Assembly: GCA_964527995.1 (NCBI GenBank)
Contig: CAZGRP010000002.1
Location: forward strand, 128,232-192,231
Direction: 5' to 3'
Length of the DNA: 64,000 nucleotides
Origin: CAZGRP01 sp964527995
Lineage (GTDB): Bacteria > Zhuqueibacterota > Zhuqueibacteria > Oceanimicrobiales > CAZGRP01
Within the stretch, counting starts at the first letter, position 1. Every line of letters starts with the position of its first letter. The position numbers were made by a program, and so were the translations under genes. The notes beneath the pieces are model-generated. The model saw only the letters and a program-made list of their open reading frames with translations, was not told the DNA's origin and made no database searches. Below are positions 34,701 to 43,383 of this stretch, one piece after another.

Positions 34701-37700
34701 AGCCCGTCGATCCACAGGCGGATGTACTCGATCTGAGCCAGGTCCGGCGTGCCCTGTTTGAACTTGAAATCGGTCAGCGGGATGCGGTAGAGGACCCAAC
34801 CGTTCTTCAGCTCGGGCCTGCCGCCGGCGATGTACTTGGCGTCCGCGCTGGCACGGTTGAGGTCCACGGAGTATTCGAAGTAGGCATCGACGAAATCGAG
34901 GACGCCGTTGCCATTGATGTCCTCGGTATTCGGCCGGTATCCCCCCTGGTCGTCCCGCTGGGCATTTCTTTCGGTGCCCGCCACCTGATCGTAAATCCAG
35001 TATTTGTCTCTGCTCCAGTTCCAGTCATCATAGCTCCACGGTTCCCACTCCTGCTTGATACCGTCGTGGTTGATGTCCCAGAAATCGTATGGCACGCCGT
35101 AGAGCCGGCCGTCGCGTTCCTCGGTGTGTGCCTCGCGATGGCCGAACGGTGTGACTCCGTCGTCTTCGAAGCGCGGCGGGTCGTCGCCGAACATGCCGTC
35201 GAGACCCGAGTCCTCACTCGGATCGGTGATGCCGTCGCGCAGGCCAGTGCCCGGCGTGATTTCCCGGTCTTCGGTGTTCAGCTCGCGGTCGGGAATGGCG
35301 TCTTCGGAGATTTGCCCCATGTCGATGTGCAGGTGGCCGCGATCGCCCTGTACCCAGATTTCGAGAAACTTGGTGGCAGTCTGGTTGAAAAAGCCCGGCG
35401 ACAAAGCCCTCATCACACCGCCCCAGACCTTTTGCGGATCGCTGTGATCCATGGCCGTCTTCGGATCCATGACGATACTGAGCACATTGACGCGATCGTT
35501 CTGGAAGTTCCGGTTGACCTGGCGGTTTGGCCAGATCTGCTTGACCGGGATCGGGATAAAAGGGTTGTACCAGTAGATCCGCGCCATCTTCTCCACTTTG
35601 TCGCGCGCCGTTCGCAAGTAGGGGCGAATCGGGGCCGAGGCCAGGGTCCAGGTGCTGCGCATGATGCCCAATCTGGTTTCGCGCTTGGAGCCTTCGAAGT
35701 CGTCGATGTAGGCGACGCCGCTGTTGTCGCCTGTCGGTAAGCTGTTGAGCGTATTCGGATTGGGCAGAACCTGGGCCATCTCTCCCTCGAAGTTGAGGGT
35801 CGAAGGCGTTTCGGTTTCAATGAAAGGCAAAGCGTCGAGCGTGCGGGTGAGAAACTTGGGTTCAAACTTCAGCGACGTATTCAGGTCCCACACGAGATTC
35901 CGCATCGGACCGCGGCCCACCTGCACCTTCTGGTCGAGGGTGCGTTCGTTGAGGTAGAGGAACGTGCCGCCGATGAAGGAATCGCCCCACAGGTTGTATT
36001 CGGCCCGCGTACCCATGAGCGTCTTTTTCTGGAGCTGAAAGAGCTGGTTGCTCTCGTAACTGATCTCGATGTTGGCGTCAGGGGGGATATCCTGGTTGGT
36101 GATCGTAAGCTGCCCGGAGAAATAGTCGATGACGTAGTCGACGCCCCGGCGCAGCGGCCGGCCGTTGGCCACCACCTGTTCGGAGTTCTCGATGATGTTG
36201 AAGCCGAGATTGTAGTTGGAGCTCCGGTTCTTCGACTTGACCTCGATGTAGAAGTTGCTCTGCGAGGCGATGAAGGAGCTGGCGCTGCGGGTCGTATCAT
36301 AAATGGCCGGCACCCGCTGATCACTTCTCAGCGGCAGAACCACCTGCTTTTCTCCGACGTAGATGGTGTCGGCGTCGAACGGCCGCAGGAAGGGGAAAAT
36401 CACCTCGCCGCGGCCCCAGTTGATGATGCTGTTGTCCTCGTCGAAAACGAAGTCGGGTTCCGGTGCCCCGGTTGTGTTGTTCTTGCGATCGAGGCCGAAA
36501 ACGGTGACATAGGGCCTCTCCTTGCCGCTGGCCTCATCCCTCTGGAATTCCTCCGGCGGCCCGCTCGAGGGTTTGAAAAAGATTTTGAGTTGGAACCCTT
36601 CGGAGTTCAGATTCCGGGCCCCGAGATAGTAAACGTTTCGCCATTCCAGGTCCCATGTCTTGTGAGTCGGTTGCGGGTTCCGGTCCTTGATCAGCTTCAG
36701 GAAGATGGGCCGGTCGCCGGTGCGGTCGAACACGAAATCGCCGACCGTGTCGCCGCTGGCCAGAACGTAGGCCACCCCGAGCACTTCCTCGTCGTTCAGA
36801 GGCGTGTTGAGCACGATGTAGCCGAGATCGCTGTTCAGGAAGTAGTCGGTCGGTTCCAGGCGGATGAAATGGCCCTGGTAGGTGGAGCCGGGGATCACTT
36901 CATCCGGCTCCACCCTCGGGCTGTTGGGCCCGAGGTCATAGATCGCCCATCCCTTGATGTTCTCCGGCAGGCGATTGTAGCCGGGGGCCGACTTATAGAC
37001 TTCGATCTCCCGCACCGGATTGGCAGCAGCGATGTGAACCCAGTCGCTGGTGTAGCGCCGATAGTTCTGGCGGTAAGACTCGTCGAGGAAGAAGTAGGTG
37101 TTGCGGCGATATTCATAATCCTGGATCCGTGTTGTGCCCTCGGTGGCACCACCGGTCAGAGTGAGCTTCTTGTTCTGGCCTTTTTCCTGGCTGGCGATGG
37201 TGGTCAGGTTCAGGCGGCCAAGGGTGCTCTGCATCTTGATCCCGAAAAGGCCGGCGCTGCGCCCGCTGAAGGTCACAAATCGCGTCGCCGGTAGCGAGAG
37301 CGCGATGTTGCCGGCCTCGATGCGCTGGATGATTTCGTCTTCGTCGCCCTCATATTTGAGCTTGATGGCGTTGTTGAAATCGAAGGCGCGTTCGCTATCC
37401 TGATCGACATTGACCGTGACTTTCTGACCGATGCGCCCGGTGACGGTGAATTTCTGCTGTTGCTGCAGCTTGAAGCTGTTGTTGGTTCCACGCGAGATGA
37501 GGGTGCGCTGCTGGCTGCGCTTCTCGTTGCGGAAGTTGCCGAAGATGCGGATGTTGCCGGTGACGTTGAGGCCGACCGTCGATCCGCCAAAGAGCGTCTG
37601 GAAAGCCTTGCTCTTGATCTCAACCGGAATATCGATGTTCAGGCCTCCCGGTCCTCGCCTGCGGGTCTGCTTCTCGGGGTGCATGCCACGGACGACACGG

Positions 37701-38095
37701 ACACGCCAGCTTCGCTGTAGCTCTTCCTGTAGCCGTTCAGAGGTGTACTGCTTGAGCGACAACACCCGCGGCAGGCGCACGGGTACATCGAGTTTTTCTT
37801 CCGTGAGAGTCACGTATGTACTGGTCGAGTCGAGAGTGAACCGTGTCTTTGCCCAGGGCAGCGGACCCTGGCTCCGCAATGGAGCAAAGCCGGTCAGAGA
37901 GAGGGCCTGCTGTGGCTGTTTCGTGGCCACGGGAGCCAAAGGATCGACAGGTTTGAGAATGGGAAACGCCAGGAAAGGTCGTGGTGAGTCAGCTACCGAA
38001 CTTCCGGCATGCAGAGGAGAAGCGAAGATAAAGATCGCCAGCAGGGCCGTAAGGAACAACACCTGCCCCGATCCAGATGTGGACTCACGGGTCAT
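31718..38095 (-). CDS. sprA: SprA-type cell surface / type IX secretion translocon protein
   Basis: A 2,125-residue outer-membrane protein with a cleavable signal (FLTALLAIFIFASPLHAGS). SprA landmarks include the repeated DYVIDYFSGQLTITNQDIPP unit, LMGTRAEYNLWGDSFIGG, the signature NSGVAYIDDFEGSKRETRLG and many beta-strand repeats to the C-terminal strand. In Bacteroidetes SprA is the very large barrel through which type IX cargo crosses the outer membrane. Unusual here is a basic, Pro/Gly-rich low-complexity segment at about residues 1715-1800 (32695-32950), from Arg/Gly repeats to KKPEKKGEESKGEEKKKKK. No other type IX secretion gene is evident in the window. Divergent from lptF. Confidence 0.92.
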   Translation of the reverse strand: MTRESTSGSGQVLFLTALLAIFIFASPLHAGSSVADSPRPFLAFPILKPVDPLAPVATKQPQQALSLTGFAPLRSQGPLPWAKTRFTLDSTSTYVTLTEEKLDVPVRLPRVLSLKQYTSERLQEELQRSWRVRVVRGMHPEKQTRRRGPGGLNIDIPVEIKSKAFQTLFGGSTVGLNVTGNIRIFGNFRNEKRSQQRTLISRGTNNSFKLQQQQKFTVTGRIGQKVTVNVDQDSERAFDFNNAIKLKYEGDEDEIIQRIEAGNIALSLPATRFVTFSGRSAGLFGIKMQSTLGRLNLTTIASQEKGQNKKLTLTGGATEGTTRIQDYEYRRNTYFFLDESYRQNYRRYTSDWVHIAAANPVREIEVYKSAPGYNRLPENIKGWAIYDLGPNSPRVEPDEVIPGSTYQGHFIRLEPTDYFLNSDLGYIVLNTPLNDEEVLGVAYVLASGDTVGDFVFDRTGDRPIFLKLIKDRNPQPTHKTWDLEWRNVYYLGARNLNSEGFQLKIFFKPSSGPPEEFQRDEASGKERPYVTVFGLDRKNNTTGAPEPDFVFDEDNSIINWGRGEVIFPFLRPFDADTIYVGEKQVVLPLRSDQRVPAIYDTTRSASSFIASQSNFYIEVKSKNRSSNYNLGFNIIENSEQVVANGRPLRRGVDYVIDYFSGQLTITNQDIPPDANIEISYESNQLFQLQKKTLMGTRAEYNLWGDSFIGGTFLYLNERTLDQKVQVGRGPMRNLVWDLNTSLKFEPKFLTRTLDALPFIETETPSTLNFEGEMAQVLPNPNTLNSLPTGDNSGVAYIDDFEGSKRETRLGIMRSTWTLASAPIRPYLRTARDKVEKMARIYWYNPFIPIPVKQIWPNRQVNRNFQNDRVNVLSIVMDPKTAMDHSDPQKVWGGVMRALSPGFFNQTATKFLEIWVQGDRGHLHIDMGQISEDAIPDRELNTEDREITPGTGLRDGITDPSEDSGLDGMFGDDPPRFEDDGVTPFGHREAHTEERDGRLYGVPYDFWDINHDGIKQEWEPWSYDDWNWSRDKYWIYDQVAGTERNAQRDDQGGYRPNTEDINGNGVLDFVDAYFEYSVDLNRASADAKYIAGGRPELKNGWVLYRIPLTDFKFKQGTPDLAQIEYIRLWIDGLTDSTTISIAEINLVGNDWKELGVAPSLDGPYDTKDDTTVAVSVINTDDNLQYAESIKSIGVSGPLDRISGVRGKEQSLVLKVNGLKPGYNGIARKTLFQPENFIYYNKIKMFVYGKDERGLHITPNSSKIVFFIRFGSDERNYYEVRQPVYPGWDPRNKIEVDIFQLTLLKTAAEAQSDSVVIDSTRGLVIKYLGDGREYRMKGNPSLTNVRQLVAGVENVDDPKKVFNAIPFTGEIWMNELRLSNVRKDRGIALRARGDLRLADFATINAEMNRQDADFHNVQTRFGSGNNRLGRSINASFRMEKFLPASWGISLPVNLNYSKTQSTPKYLPGQDVEVRSGLPEQILERIRTSSVRQGLSVSFSKRSKSKNFFLRQTLDRLTFSYNRAIQRSSNPTMRYANASSWSSNIGYNLTFGRNNYIQPLSFLSSLPLLGQLGKTKFYYTPQSFSLKAATSRSLQQSESRRSTGSGRGVASSTEKFTAVLAGRTSMKLFESLTLDLNRSHTRDLRGLGLGGVLRAPDLGVTQSFSARYQPVIFKWLTNNVSYQSNYRYNNNIVQGNTGRSAAVSSSIQGQVTLKLSQILRTSRVGAGARARGRSWGSRRSTRGGVRRGVGRRPTPEAKKPEELRPGQKPPPGEQAKKPGVSKKPEKKGEESKGEEKKKKKSKRLHINIVGAVASFLNKFQDITVNFSRRDNVAFYGLQPGQPRFGYQLGWKRDPGIPIVQSITRNQNSFSRAKQISLSSGLDLARDLGVRLRFSHDEQRNETTQITGNYSDSWLRLGKFNMPFPQWTVTLRGLEKLPFLSKIVTSVNVSHNFTGKRSVVWTGSRDKPTRENFSINFSPLLQISMQFKNGISGDVQISRTRSIEANQVVNGATRTTTMDLSVSARYSKRSGFRIPIWPFNNMSLRNSVDISITFNRNRNIVDISRGTSQKWDNRDLNSRWSFIPKLTYSFSDRVRGSFGFEYGQTETKLNGKTTIRALNVDINISIRGT

Positions 38096-38259
38096 TCAGA
38101 ACTTATGGAAGCGTTGAAAGGACAATGATGTGCAACGACCGCAGGCCGGCGCTTCTTAGCGCCGCATCTAGACAACGACCTTGTCAGGTTCCAGAACCCG
38201 TAGCAACGTCCCTGAGAACGCCTCCATCGTTCGTCGTTTGACCGCCGATTGAGCGCTAA

Positions 38260-38288
38260 AAAATAGGTAATTTCGCTATGAAACGCAA
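38260..38288 (-). promoter_or_regulatory. Candidate promoter of sprA
   Basis: On the minus strand TTGCGT (38283-38288), a 17-base spacer and TATTTT (38260-38265); predicted leader about 158 bases. The -10 is identical to those of three other promoters here, but the -35 matches consensus only in TTG. Confidence 0.5.
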
Positions 38289-38350
38289 GCGGAATTTGGT
38301 GGCAGCGCGGCGCGATCGTGTCGGCGTCGGCGATGATGGATGGAAAGCTC

Positions 38351-38379
38351 TTGAATCCAAGCATCGTCGAGCTTATATT
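38351..38379 (+). promoter_or_regulatory. Promoter of lptF-lptG
   Basis: TTGAAT, a 17-base spacer and TATATT. The transcript would start near 38386, about 120 bases before ATG 38508. Confidence 0.7.
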
Positions 38380-38507
38380 GAATTTAGTGCCACCCGCCAG
38401 GTTGCCGCCCGACCGCATTTCCGCGCTCGGGTCGCCGGCAGCCGGACGGCGGCAGTGCCGACGTCGCGCCCGCCGGGGTGCATGAAGGATCGAAGGACTG
38501 TGGTGCC

Positions 38508-39977
38508 ATGCCGATTTTGTATCGATATGTCGTCCGCCAACACATCGGGCCGTTCCTGTTCAGCTTTTTCGTGATCACCCTTGTGTTCGTCTTGAACCTG
38601 GCCTTTCGCGAGCTCGGACACATTCTGAGCAAGGGCCTGGAAGCAAAGGTGATCGCCGAATTCTTTTTTCTGAATCTGGCCTGGATCGTGGCCCTGGCAG
38701 TGCCTATGTCCGTGCTCACCGCCACCTTGATGGCCTTTGGCCGCATGGCAGCCGACAACGAAATCACCGCCCTCAAGGCCAGCGGCATAAGCCTCTATCG
38801 CCTTCTGGTACCTGTACTTCTGACATCGGCGCTGCTGGCTGTTTTCTTAGTCTGGTTCAACAACAACGTGTTGCCCGATTTCAATCATCGCGCCAAGCTG
38901 CTGACTTACGACATCACCCGGAAGAAGCCCACGATCGCTCTGGAGCCAGGTGTGGTCTACGATGGTCTGCCTAACTACAATCTGCTGGTGCGGGAGGTTC
39001 ACGACCGCGGCAATGTCTCGTATGTGAAGCACATCCTCCTGGACGATCATAGCGAACCCAACGTCATCAAGACCATCATGGCTGATTCGGCCGTTATCGA
39101 GCTCGACAAACTCCGAGAACGCCTGAACATCTTTCTGTTCAACGGCGAGATCCAGGAGGTCGATCTCGAGAAGCCGGAAGAATTCCGCCAGTTGCGCTTT
39201 CCGAAACATCTGGTGACGGTGCCGGTCTCCGGGATGGTTCTCAAGCGCACCCAAGACGGCTATCGTGGCGACCGTGAGATGAGCGCGGCGATGATGCGGG
39301 CCCGGGTTGCCGAACTCGAGAACAGGGTGTCTGAGTCGCGGCAGCAGATCGACGAAATCGTCCTCCGTGCATTCGCACGGCTGGGCGGCCTGGACACCAC
39401 CACCGTCGCAGAAGTCTCTCGCCACACCACGGCGAATTCGACCCCGGCCACCGAACGCGCCGCAAACGGGCTGATGGCGGTTCGTGCGTCTGGCGCCAAG
39501 GCTTCGAAACCGTTGCGGCAGAACATCAGCCCGCGCGTCGCCTTGCAGCGTGCCGTGGACCGCCAGAGGCGCTTGCTGGGCGAAATCAAGGCGCAGCTCC
39601 GCTCCATCGCATCGACTCGCGACAGTATCAACGCGTACCGGGTGGAAATCCAGAAGAAGTACTCCATTGCTTTTGCCAGCGTCGTTTTCGTACTGATCGG
39701 TGTGCCGCTGGGGATCATGTCGCGGCGGGGCAGCCTGGGCATCAGTGCCGGGATCAGCCTGGTATTCTACATGATCTTCTGGGTCTGCCTGATCGGTGGA
39801 GAAGAGCTGGCAGACCGTCGCATCATCTCCCCGTTCCTGGCCATGTGGTTACCCAACATTCTGGTGGGCTCGGCCGGAGTTGTGCTCATTTTCCGAACAG
39901 TGCACGAGACCTCTGCGATTCGCTGGCATCGGCTGCAACGCCTGCTGCCGCGTCGCCTGCGGCCGGAGCTGAGCTGA
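38508..39977 (+). CDS. lptF: LPS export ABC transporter permease LptF (YjgP/YjgQ family) with coiled-coil insertion
   Basis: Inner-membrane permease that extracts lipopolysaccharide for transport to the outer membrane. It has the family layout: N-terminal helices (FLFSFFVITLVFVLNLAF, IVALAVPMSVLTATLMAFG), motif ADNEITALKASGISLYRLL, a periplasmic jellyroll and three C-terminal helices. At 489 residues it is over 100 longer than the usual about 366. The extra part (about residues 265-380) has two helical coiled-coil stretches around an Ala/Thr/Ser-rich linker, placed before the fourth membrane helix. ATG 38508 has GAAGGA upstream; GTG 38478 is an alternative. The partner permease follows. Confidence 0.92.
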   Translation: MPILYRYVVRQHIGPFLFSFFVITLVFVLNLAFRELGHILSKGLEAKVIAEFFFLNLAWIVALAVPMSVLTATLMAFGRMAADNEITALKASGISLYRLLVPVLLTSALLAVFLVWFNNNVLPDFNHRAKLLTYDITRKKPTIALEPGVVYDGLPNYNLLVREVHDRGNVSYVKHILLDDHSEPNVIKTIMADSAVIELDKLRERLNIFLFNGEIQEVDLEKPEEFRQLRFPKHLVTVPVSGMVLKRTQDGYRGDREMSAAMMRARVAELENRVSESRQQIDEIVLRAFARLGGLDTTTVAEVSRHTTANSTPATERAANGLMAVRASGAKASKPLRQNISPRVALQRAVDRQRRLLGEIKAQLRSIASTRDSINAYRVEIQKKYSIAFASVVFVLIGVPLGIMSRRGSLGISAGISLVFYMIFWVCLIGGEELADRRIISPFLAMWLPNILVGSAGVVLIFRTVHETSAIRWHRLQRLLPRRLRPELS

Positions 39978-40049
39978 TGAACTGGGGAGTGGCCTCTTTG
40001 TCGCCGAAACCGAACACGCTCCATCTTGCCGCAGAAGAGCACTAGGTTG

Positions 40050-41132
40050 ATGCGCCTCCTCGACCGCTACATCACCCGCCGGTTTCTCTACGTCCTCCTG
40101 TTTGCCCTGGTGGCTTTCACTCTGCTCTACATCGTCTTCGACGGCGTGGAGAACCTCGATACCTACATCGATCGCGATGTGCCGCGCACTGTGGTACTGC
40201 TGTATTACGCCTACTACGTCCCTTTTGTCATCGTTCTGGTTTTCCCGGTGGCGATGTTGCTTTCCAGCCTGTTGGGGATCGGCCAACTGGCGCGTCATAA
40301 CGAGCTGATTGCGATCAAGTCGTCGGGCGTCTCTCTCTATCGGACGCTGGCGCCGGTCTTCTTGACCGCGTTGCTTCTCAGTCTGGTCATGATGTACTTC
40401 GGCGAACGCATCGTGCCGTTGACCAATCAACGCAAGGCCGAACTGAAGCAGCGGTATATCGACCGAATTCCGAAGCGAGTGCCGCGGCGGGTGACGAACA
40501 TTTACTACCAGGATGCTCCCAATCGTCGGCTTTTCATCGGCTATTATGACGCCCGCGCCAATCGTGCCCGCAAAGTCAGCCTGCAGGAGACCGGCCCCGA
40601 CGGCCTGACCGTGCGCCGCCGTATCGATGCCGACGAGATGGTGTGGCAGGACAGCGTCTGGGTGTTGCTGCGCGGGTATACCCGCGTGCTGGACGACCAC
40701 GTGGTCAAGGCGGTGGCCTTCGACTCCTTGCCGCAACCCGATCTTTCTTTGCGGCCCGACGAGGTGGCCAAGGTAGAGAAAAAGCCGGAAGAAATGTCGT
40801 ATGAGGAGTTGCAGGCGTTTATCCAGGAGGTCCGCCGCAACGGCGGAGACACCGAACGCTGGCTTGTCGATCTCCATCTGAAAATCTCGTTCCCGCTGTC
40901 TAACTTCATCATCGTTCTTCTCGGGGCCTCCCTCGCCGCCAACAAGCGCCGCAGCGGTGTGGCCATGGCCTTTTTCCTCAGTCTGTTCATCGTCTTCTTC
41001 TATTTTGGATTCATCAAGCTCGGGCAGACCCTCGGACACAGTGGAGCGCTGCCGCCGCTGCTCAGCGCCTGGCTCGGCAACATTCTGTTTTTCTTCGCGG
41101 GGGTCCTGGCCTTGGTCAAGGCGAGGAAGTGA
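40050..41132 (+). CDS. lptG: LPS export ABC transporter permease LptG (YjgP/YjgQ family)
   Basis: Partner of LptF, 360 residues and of normal length. It begins MRLLDRYITRRFLYVLLFAL, has the motif ARHNELIAIKSSGVSLYRTL, then the periplasmic domain and three C-terminal helices (ISFPLSNFIIVLLGASLAA and onward). ATG 40050 fits the family N-terminus better than TTG 40026. The LptB ATPase is not in this window. The gene converges on the Helicase_C_3-type gene 67 bases downstream. Confidence 0.92.
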   Translation: MRLLDRYITRRFLYVLLFALVAFTLLYIVFDGVENLDTYIDRDVPRTVVLLYYAYYVPFVIVLVFPVAMLLSSLLGIGQLARHNELIAIKSSGVSLYRTLAPVFLTALLLSLVMMYFGERIVPLTNQRKAELKQRYIDRIPKRVPRRVTNIYYQDAPNRRLFIGYYDARANRARKVSLQETGPDGLTVRRRIDADEMVWQDSVWVLLRGYTRVLDDHVVKAVAFDSLPQPDLSLRPDEVAKVEKKPEEMSYEELQAFIQEVRRNGGDTERWLVDLHLKISFPLSNFIIVLLGASLAANKRRSGVAMAFFLSLFIVFFYFGFIKLGQTLGHSGALPPLLSAWLGNILFFFAGVLALVKARK

Positions 41133-41199
41133 GCGCCGCAACGGCCGGAGTCCGGGCGGCGATGTCATGGCGTGCCTTGCTGCGGGTGCAGCTCGTAGG

Positions 41200-43335
41200 C
41201 TAGAGAGTGGGTTTCTTCCGGCGGGATTCGGGGCGGCGAACCAGCGTGACGAAATACCCCTTCTTGCGGAGGCTTTGCTGAAGCTTCTCCAAGTCGACAT
41301 GCGGTTTCAAAAGCACCACTGTTTCCGAGGCCTCCTCCGCAACGACGCTGTCCAAGGCCTGTCGCGACATCAGCTCCGCCAGTAGGTAAGGGTCGCGCAC
41401 GCGCAAATAGCCACCGACATACGCCAGCTCGATTTCTCCCTGTCGTTTCGCCAGGCTGTCGAACAGCAGTTCGGCCGTCTTGGGCAGCGGTGCCGTGGCG
41501 GCCTCCTCGAGCGTCCGGCGAAGCTCCTGCAACGACTGCCCGGTGTTGACGGCCCGGACGAGCGACTTCGCCGACAGGTGATAGACGACGGCATGGCCTA
41601 CGGATTGAACGTCGCAAAAGGCGGCGAGAGCCAGGTGGAGGTGGAGCGGCAGGCCAGCAGGGGCAATGATGTCGAGATTCGGTTGCACCGTGATCTTGCC
41701 GCTTGAAGGCACGGGCCGACCAGCGGGCGGGGCCTCTCCGCGCAGGATTGCGGCGCCAAAAGTCGTCTTGCGGATGGCTTCGAGGCGGCCGGCGCGGTCC
41801 AGGCCGAGATCGAGGAGAGCGAGGTAGTGCAGGCTGCGGAGCATCTTCTCGATCACGACATCGGCATCGGCTTCATACGTTTGGCTGCTGTCGTCGGGGC
41901 GCGCCGACACGGCCCTCCAGGCCCGGCTGGTGACCTCTCCGGTCAGGTGGCGGGCGGCCTCGAGAAGGTAGGCCATGTGATCGAAATCCGCATCCTGGCG
42001 ACACAGGAGAAGGAAAGTCCGCAGGCTCACCCAATCGTTGTCCGGGCACTGCAGCAAGGCATCCCTGACGAGGTAGCGCAACGACGAAACCAGGCTGCCA
42101 TGCTGGCCCTGGGGCGACGGCTGAGCAGCGAAATCGGTTGCCGTGCGGGTTTCGTCCCACAATTGCATGTGGAGCCAGGTGCTGAACAGCAATCGGACTT
42201 TCTTGGGATCCGGGTCGTCGTACCAATGCTCGGCCTCCGGCATAATCGTCGCTCCCTCGAGAGAGAGGTGCAGGAAGCCAAGCTCCGTGCTCAAGGCCAG
42301 CAAGAATGCCAGCCGGTCCATATCTGAATCGGCGAAGTGGCGCAGGATACGGCCGAGGTCCTGGCGATGAGGGCCTCCTCTACGGGTGGCGCGAAGCCCC
42401 ACGGAACGAATGGCCAGCAGCAGCTTCAGGATCTCGTTTTCAATTGCGGCAGCCGCCAATTCGATTCTGGCAGGCACCACTTTCTCGTGGCGGGCCCGTT
42501 TCAGCAGCTCGTATCTGCGAGCCTCCTTTTGCGCCAGGATCTGTCGCAGGAAGTGGTCGAAAATCTCGTACGGAACGACCAGAAGACAGGAGTGGCGGCG
42601 GCCGAGGCGGAAGACCAGGCCGCAGCGTTCGAGCTCGTCCAATGGACTGAGCTTCTCCTCTCCCGAAGCCTTCGAGTAGTAGCCGAAGAGGGGGCCGATC
42701 TCGTCGCCGAAGTGTGCTCTCAGGGCCGCCAGCGGCACTCTACCCCCACAGTCAAGCAGGTGTTCGAAGATCTTCCGAGCCGCCGGTGACAGTTGCTTGA
42801 GCAGAGCATCGACGTTCTTGCGCTCCTGAAAGAAGGCCTTGATTTCAGCCGCCATGCGGGCCGGGTGCTCCTGCTGGATTTCAGGCAGAAGGCGGCCGGC
42901 CAGCTCCAGGATGGACGCATCATCCAGGGTTTGCAGGCAGTCGATGATGTCGTGCCTTTCGGCTGGCGAGGTCACCGCTCGGCCCCGGCGCTCGGCTCGC
43001 CGCAGATAGAAGAGATACTCATCCGGGATGACAGCCTGCTGTGGGTGATCGGGAGGCAGCAGAAAAAGGAGTCCCTCGGTCGCCAGGGGCTGGAGGCGCG
43101 TTCGCTGCCCCAGAACGCTGGTGGTGCCGCCCTGGCGGGCAATCTCAGCGAGGAGATGGTCGAGCTCCGTCGGCAACCCGGAATAGGCAAGAGAAAAATT
43201 CCGCTCTCGGCTCAGATAATGTGCCACGGTGTGCAGATCGTCGAAGTTGGCCACCACCAGCGAGAGTTGCCGCCTCGCCACAAGCCACTTGATCTGCTCT
43301 TCAGGGAGCTGGCGCAGGATTTCCTCTAGCTTCAT
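41200..43335 (-). CDS. Helicase-associated protein (Helicase_C_3 / XPB-Ssl2-like domain)
   Basis: A 711-residue cytoplasmic protein without Walker motifs. Its C-terminal third resembles the Helicase_C_3 (XPB/Ssl2-like) domain: ITVQPNLDIIAPAGLPLHLHLALAAFCD, then YHLSAKSLVRAVNTGQSLQELRRTLEEA, ending with an IELAYVGGYLRVRDPYLLAELM-type segment. The N-terminal part is helical with winged-helix-like stretches. It directly follows the XPB helicase gene on the same strand; a similar adjacent pair is known in Mycobacterium (Rv0861c/Rv0862c). It is probably a partner or regulator of that helicase, with no direct functional evidence. Confidence 0.8.
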   Translation of the reverse strand: MKLEEILRQLPEEQIKWLVARRQLSLVVANFDDLHTVAHYLSRERNFSLAYSGLPTELDHLLAEIARQGGTTSVLGQRTRLQPLATEGLLFLLPPDHPQQAVIPDEYLFYLRRAERRGRAVTSPAERHDIIDCLQTLDDASILELAGRLLPEIQQEHPARMAAEIKAFFQERKNVDALLKQLSPAARKIFEHLLDCGGRVPLAALRAHFGDEIGPLFGYYSKASGEEKLSPLDELERCGLVFRLGRRHSCLLVVPYEIFDHFLRQILAQKEARRYELLKRARHEKVVPARIELAAAAIENEILKLLLAIRSVGLRATRRGGPHRQDLGRILRHFADSDMDRLAFLLALSTELGFLHLSLEGATIMPEAEHWYDDPDPKKVRLLFSTWLHMQLWDETRTATDFAAQPSPQGQHGSLVSSLRYLVRDALLQCPDNDWVSLRTFLLLCRQDADFDHMAYLLEAARHLTGEVTSRAWRAVSARPDDSSQTYEADADVVIEKMLRSLHYLALLDLGLDRAGRLEAIRKTTFGAAILRGEAPPAGRPVPSSGKITVQPNLDIIAPAGLPLHLHLALAAFCDVQSVGHAVVYHLSAKSLVRAVNTGQSLQELRRTLEEAATAPLPKTAELLFDSLAKRQGEIELAYVGGYLRVRDPYLLAELMSRQALDSVVAEEASETVVLLKPHVDLEKLQQSLRKKGYFVTLVRRPESRRKKPTL

Positions 43336-43383
43336 GGTCGGCTTCTCGTTGAGCCGGTTCTGAGGGCGGCCGACGCCGCACCG

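Larger units (their letters stand above)
38096..38507. other. Divergent promoter region between sprA and lptF
   Basis: 412 bases without a gene. It contains a minus-strand promoter for sprA (38260-38288) and a plus-strand promoter for lptF (38351-38379), about 60 bases apart and back to back. The remainder near sprA (38100-38250) forms its long leader; I saw no RNA gene or clear riboswitch. Confidence 0.6.

Noticed and set aside
38238..38269. TTGACC with TAGGTA as a plus-strand promoter for lptF
   Set aside because: Spacer is 20 bases; a much better pair lies at 38351-38379.
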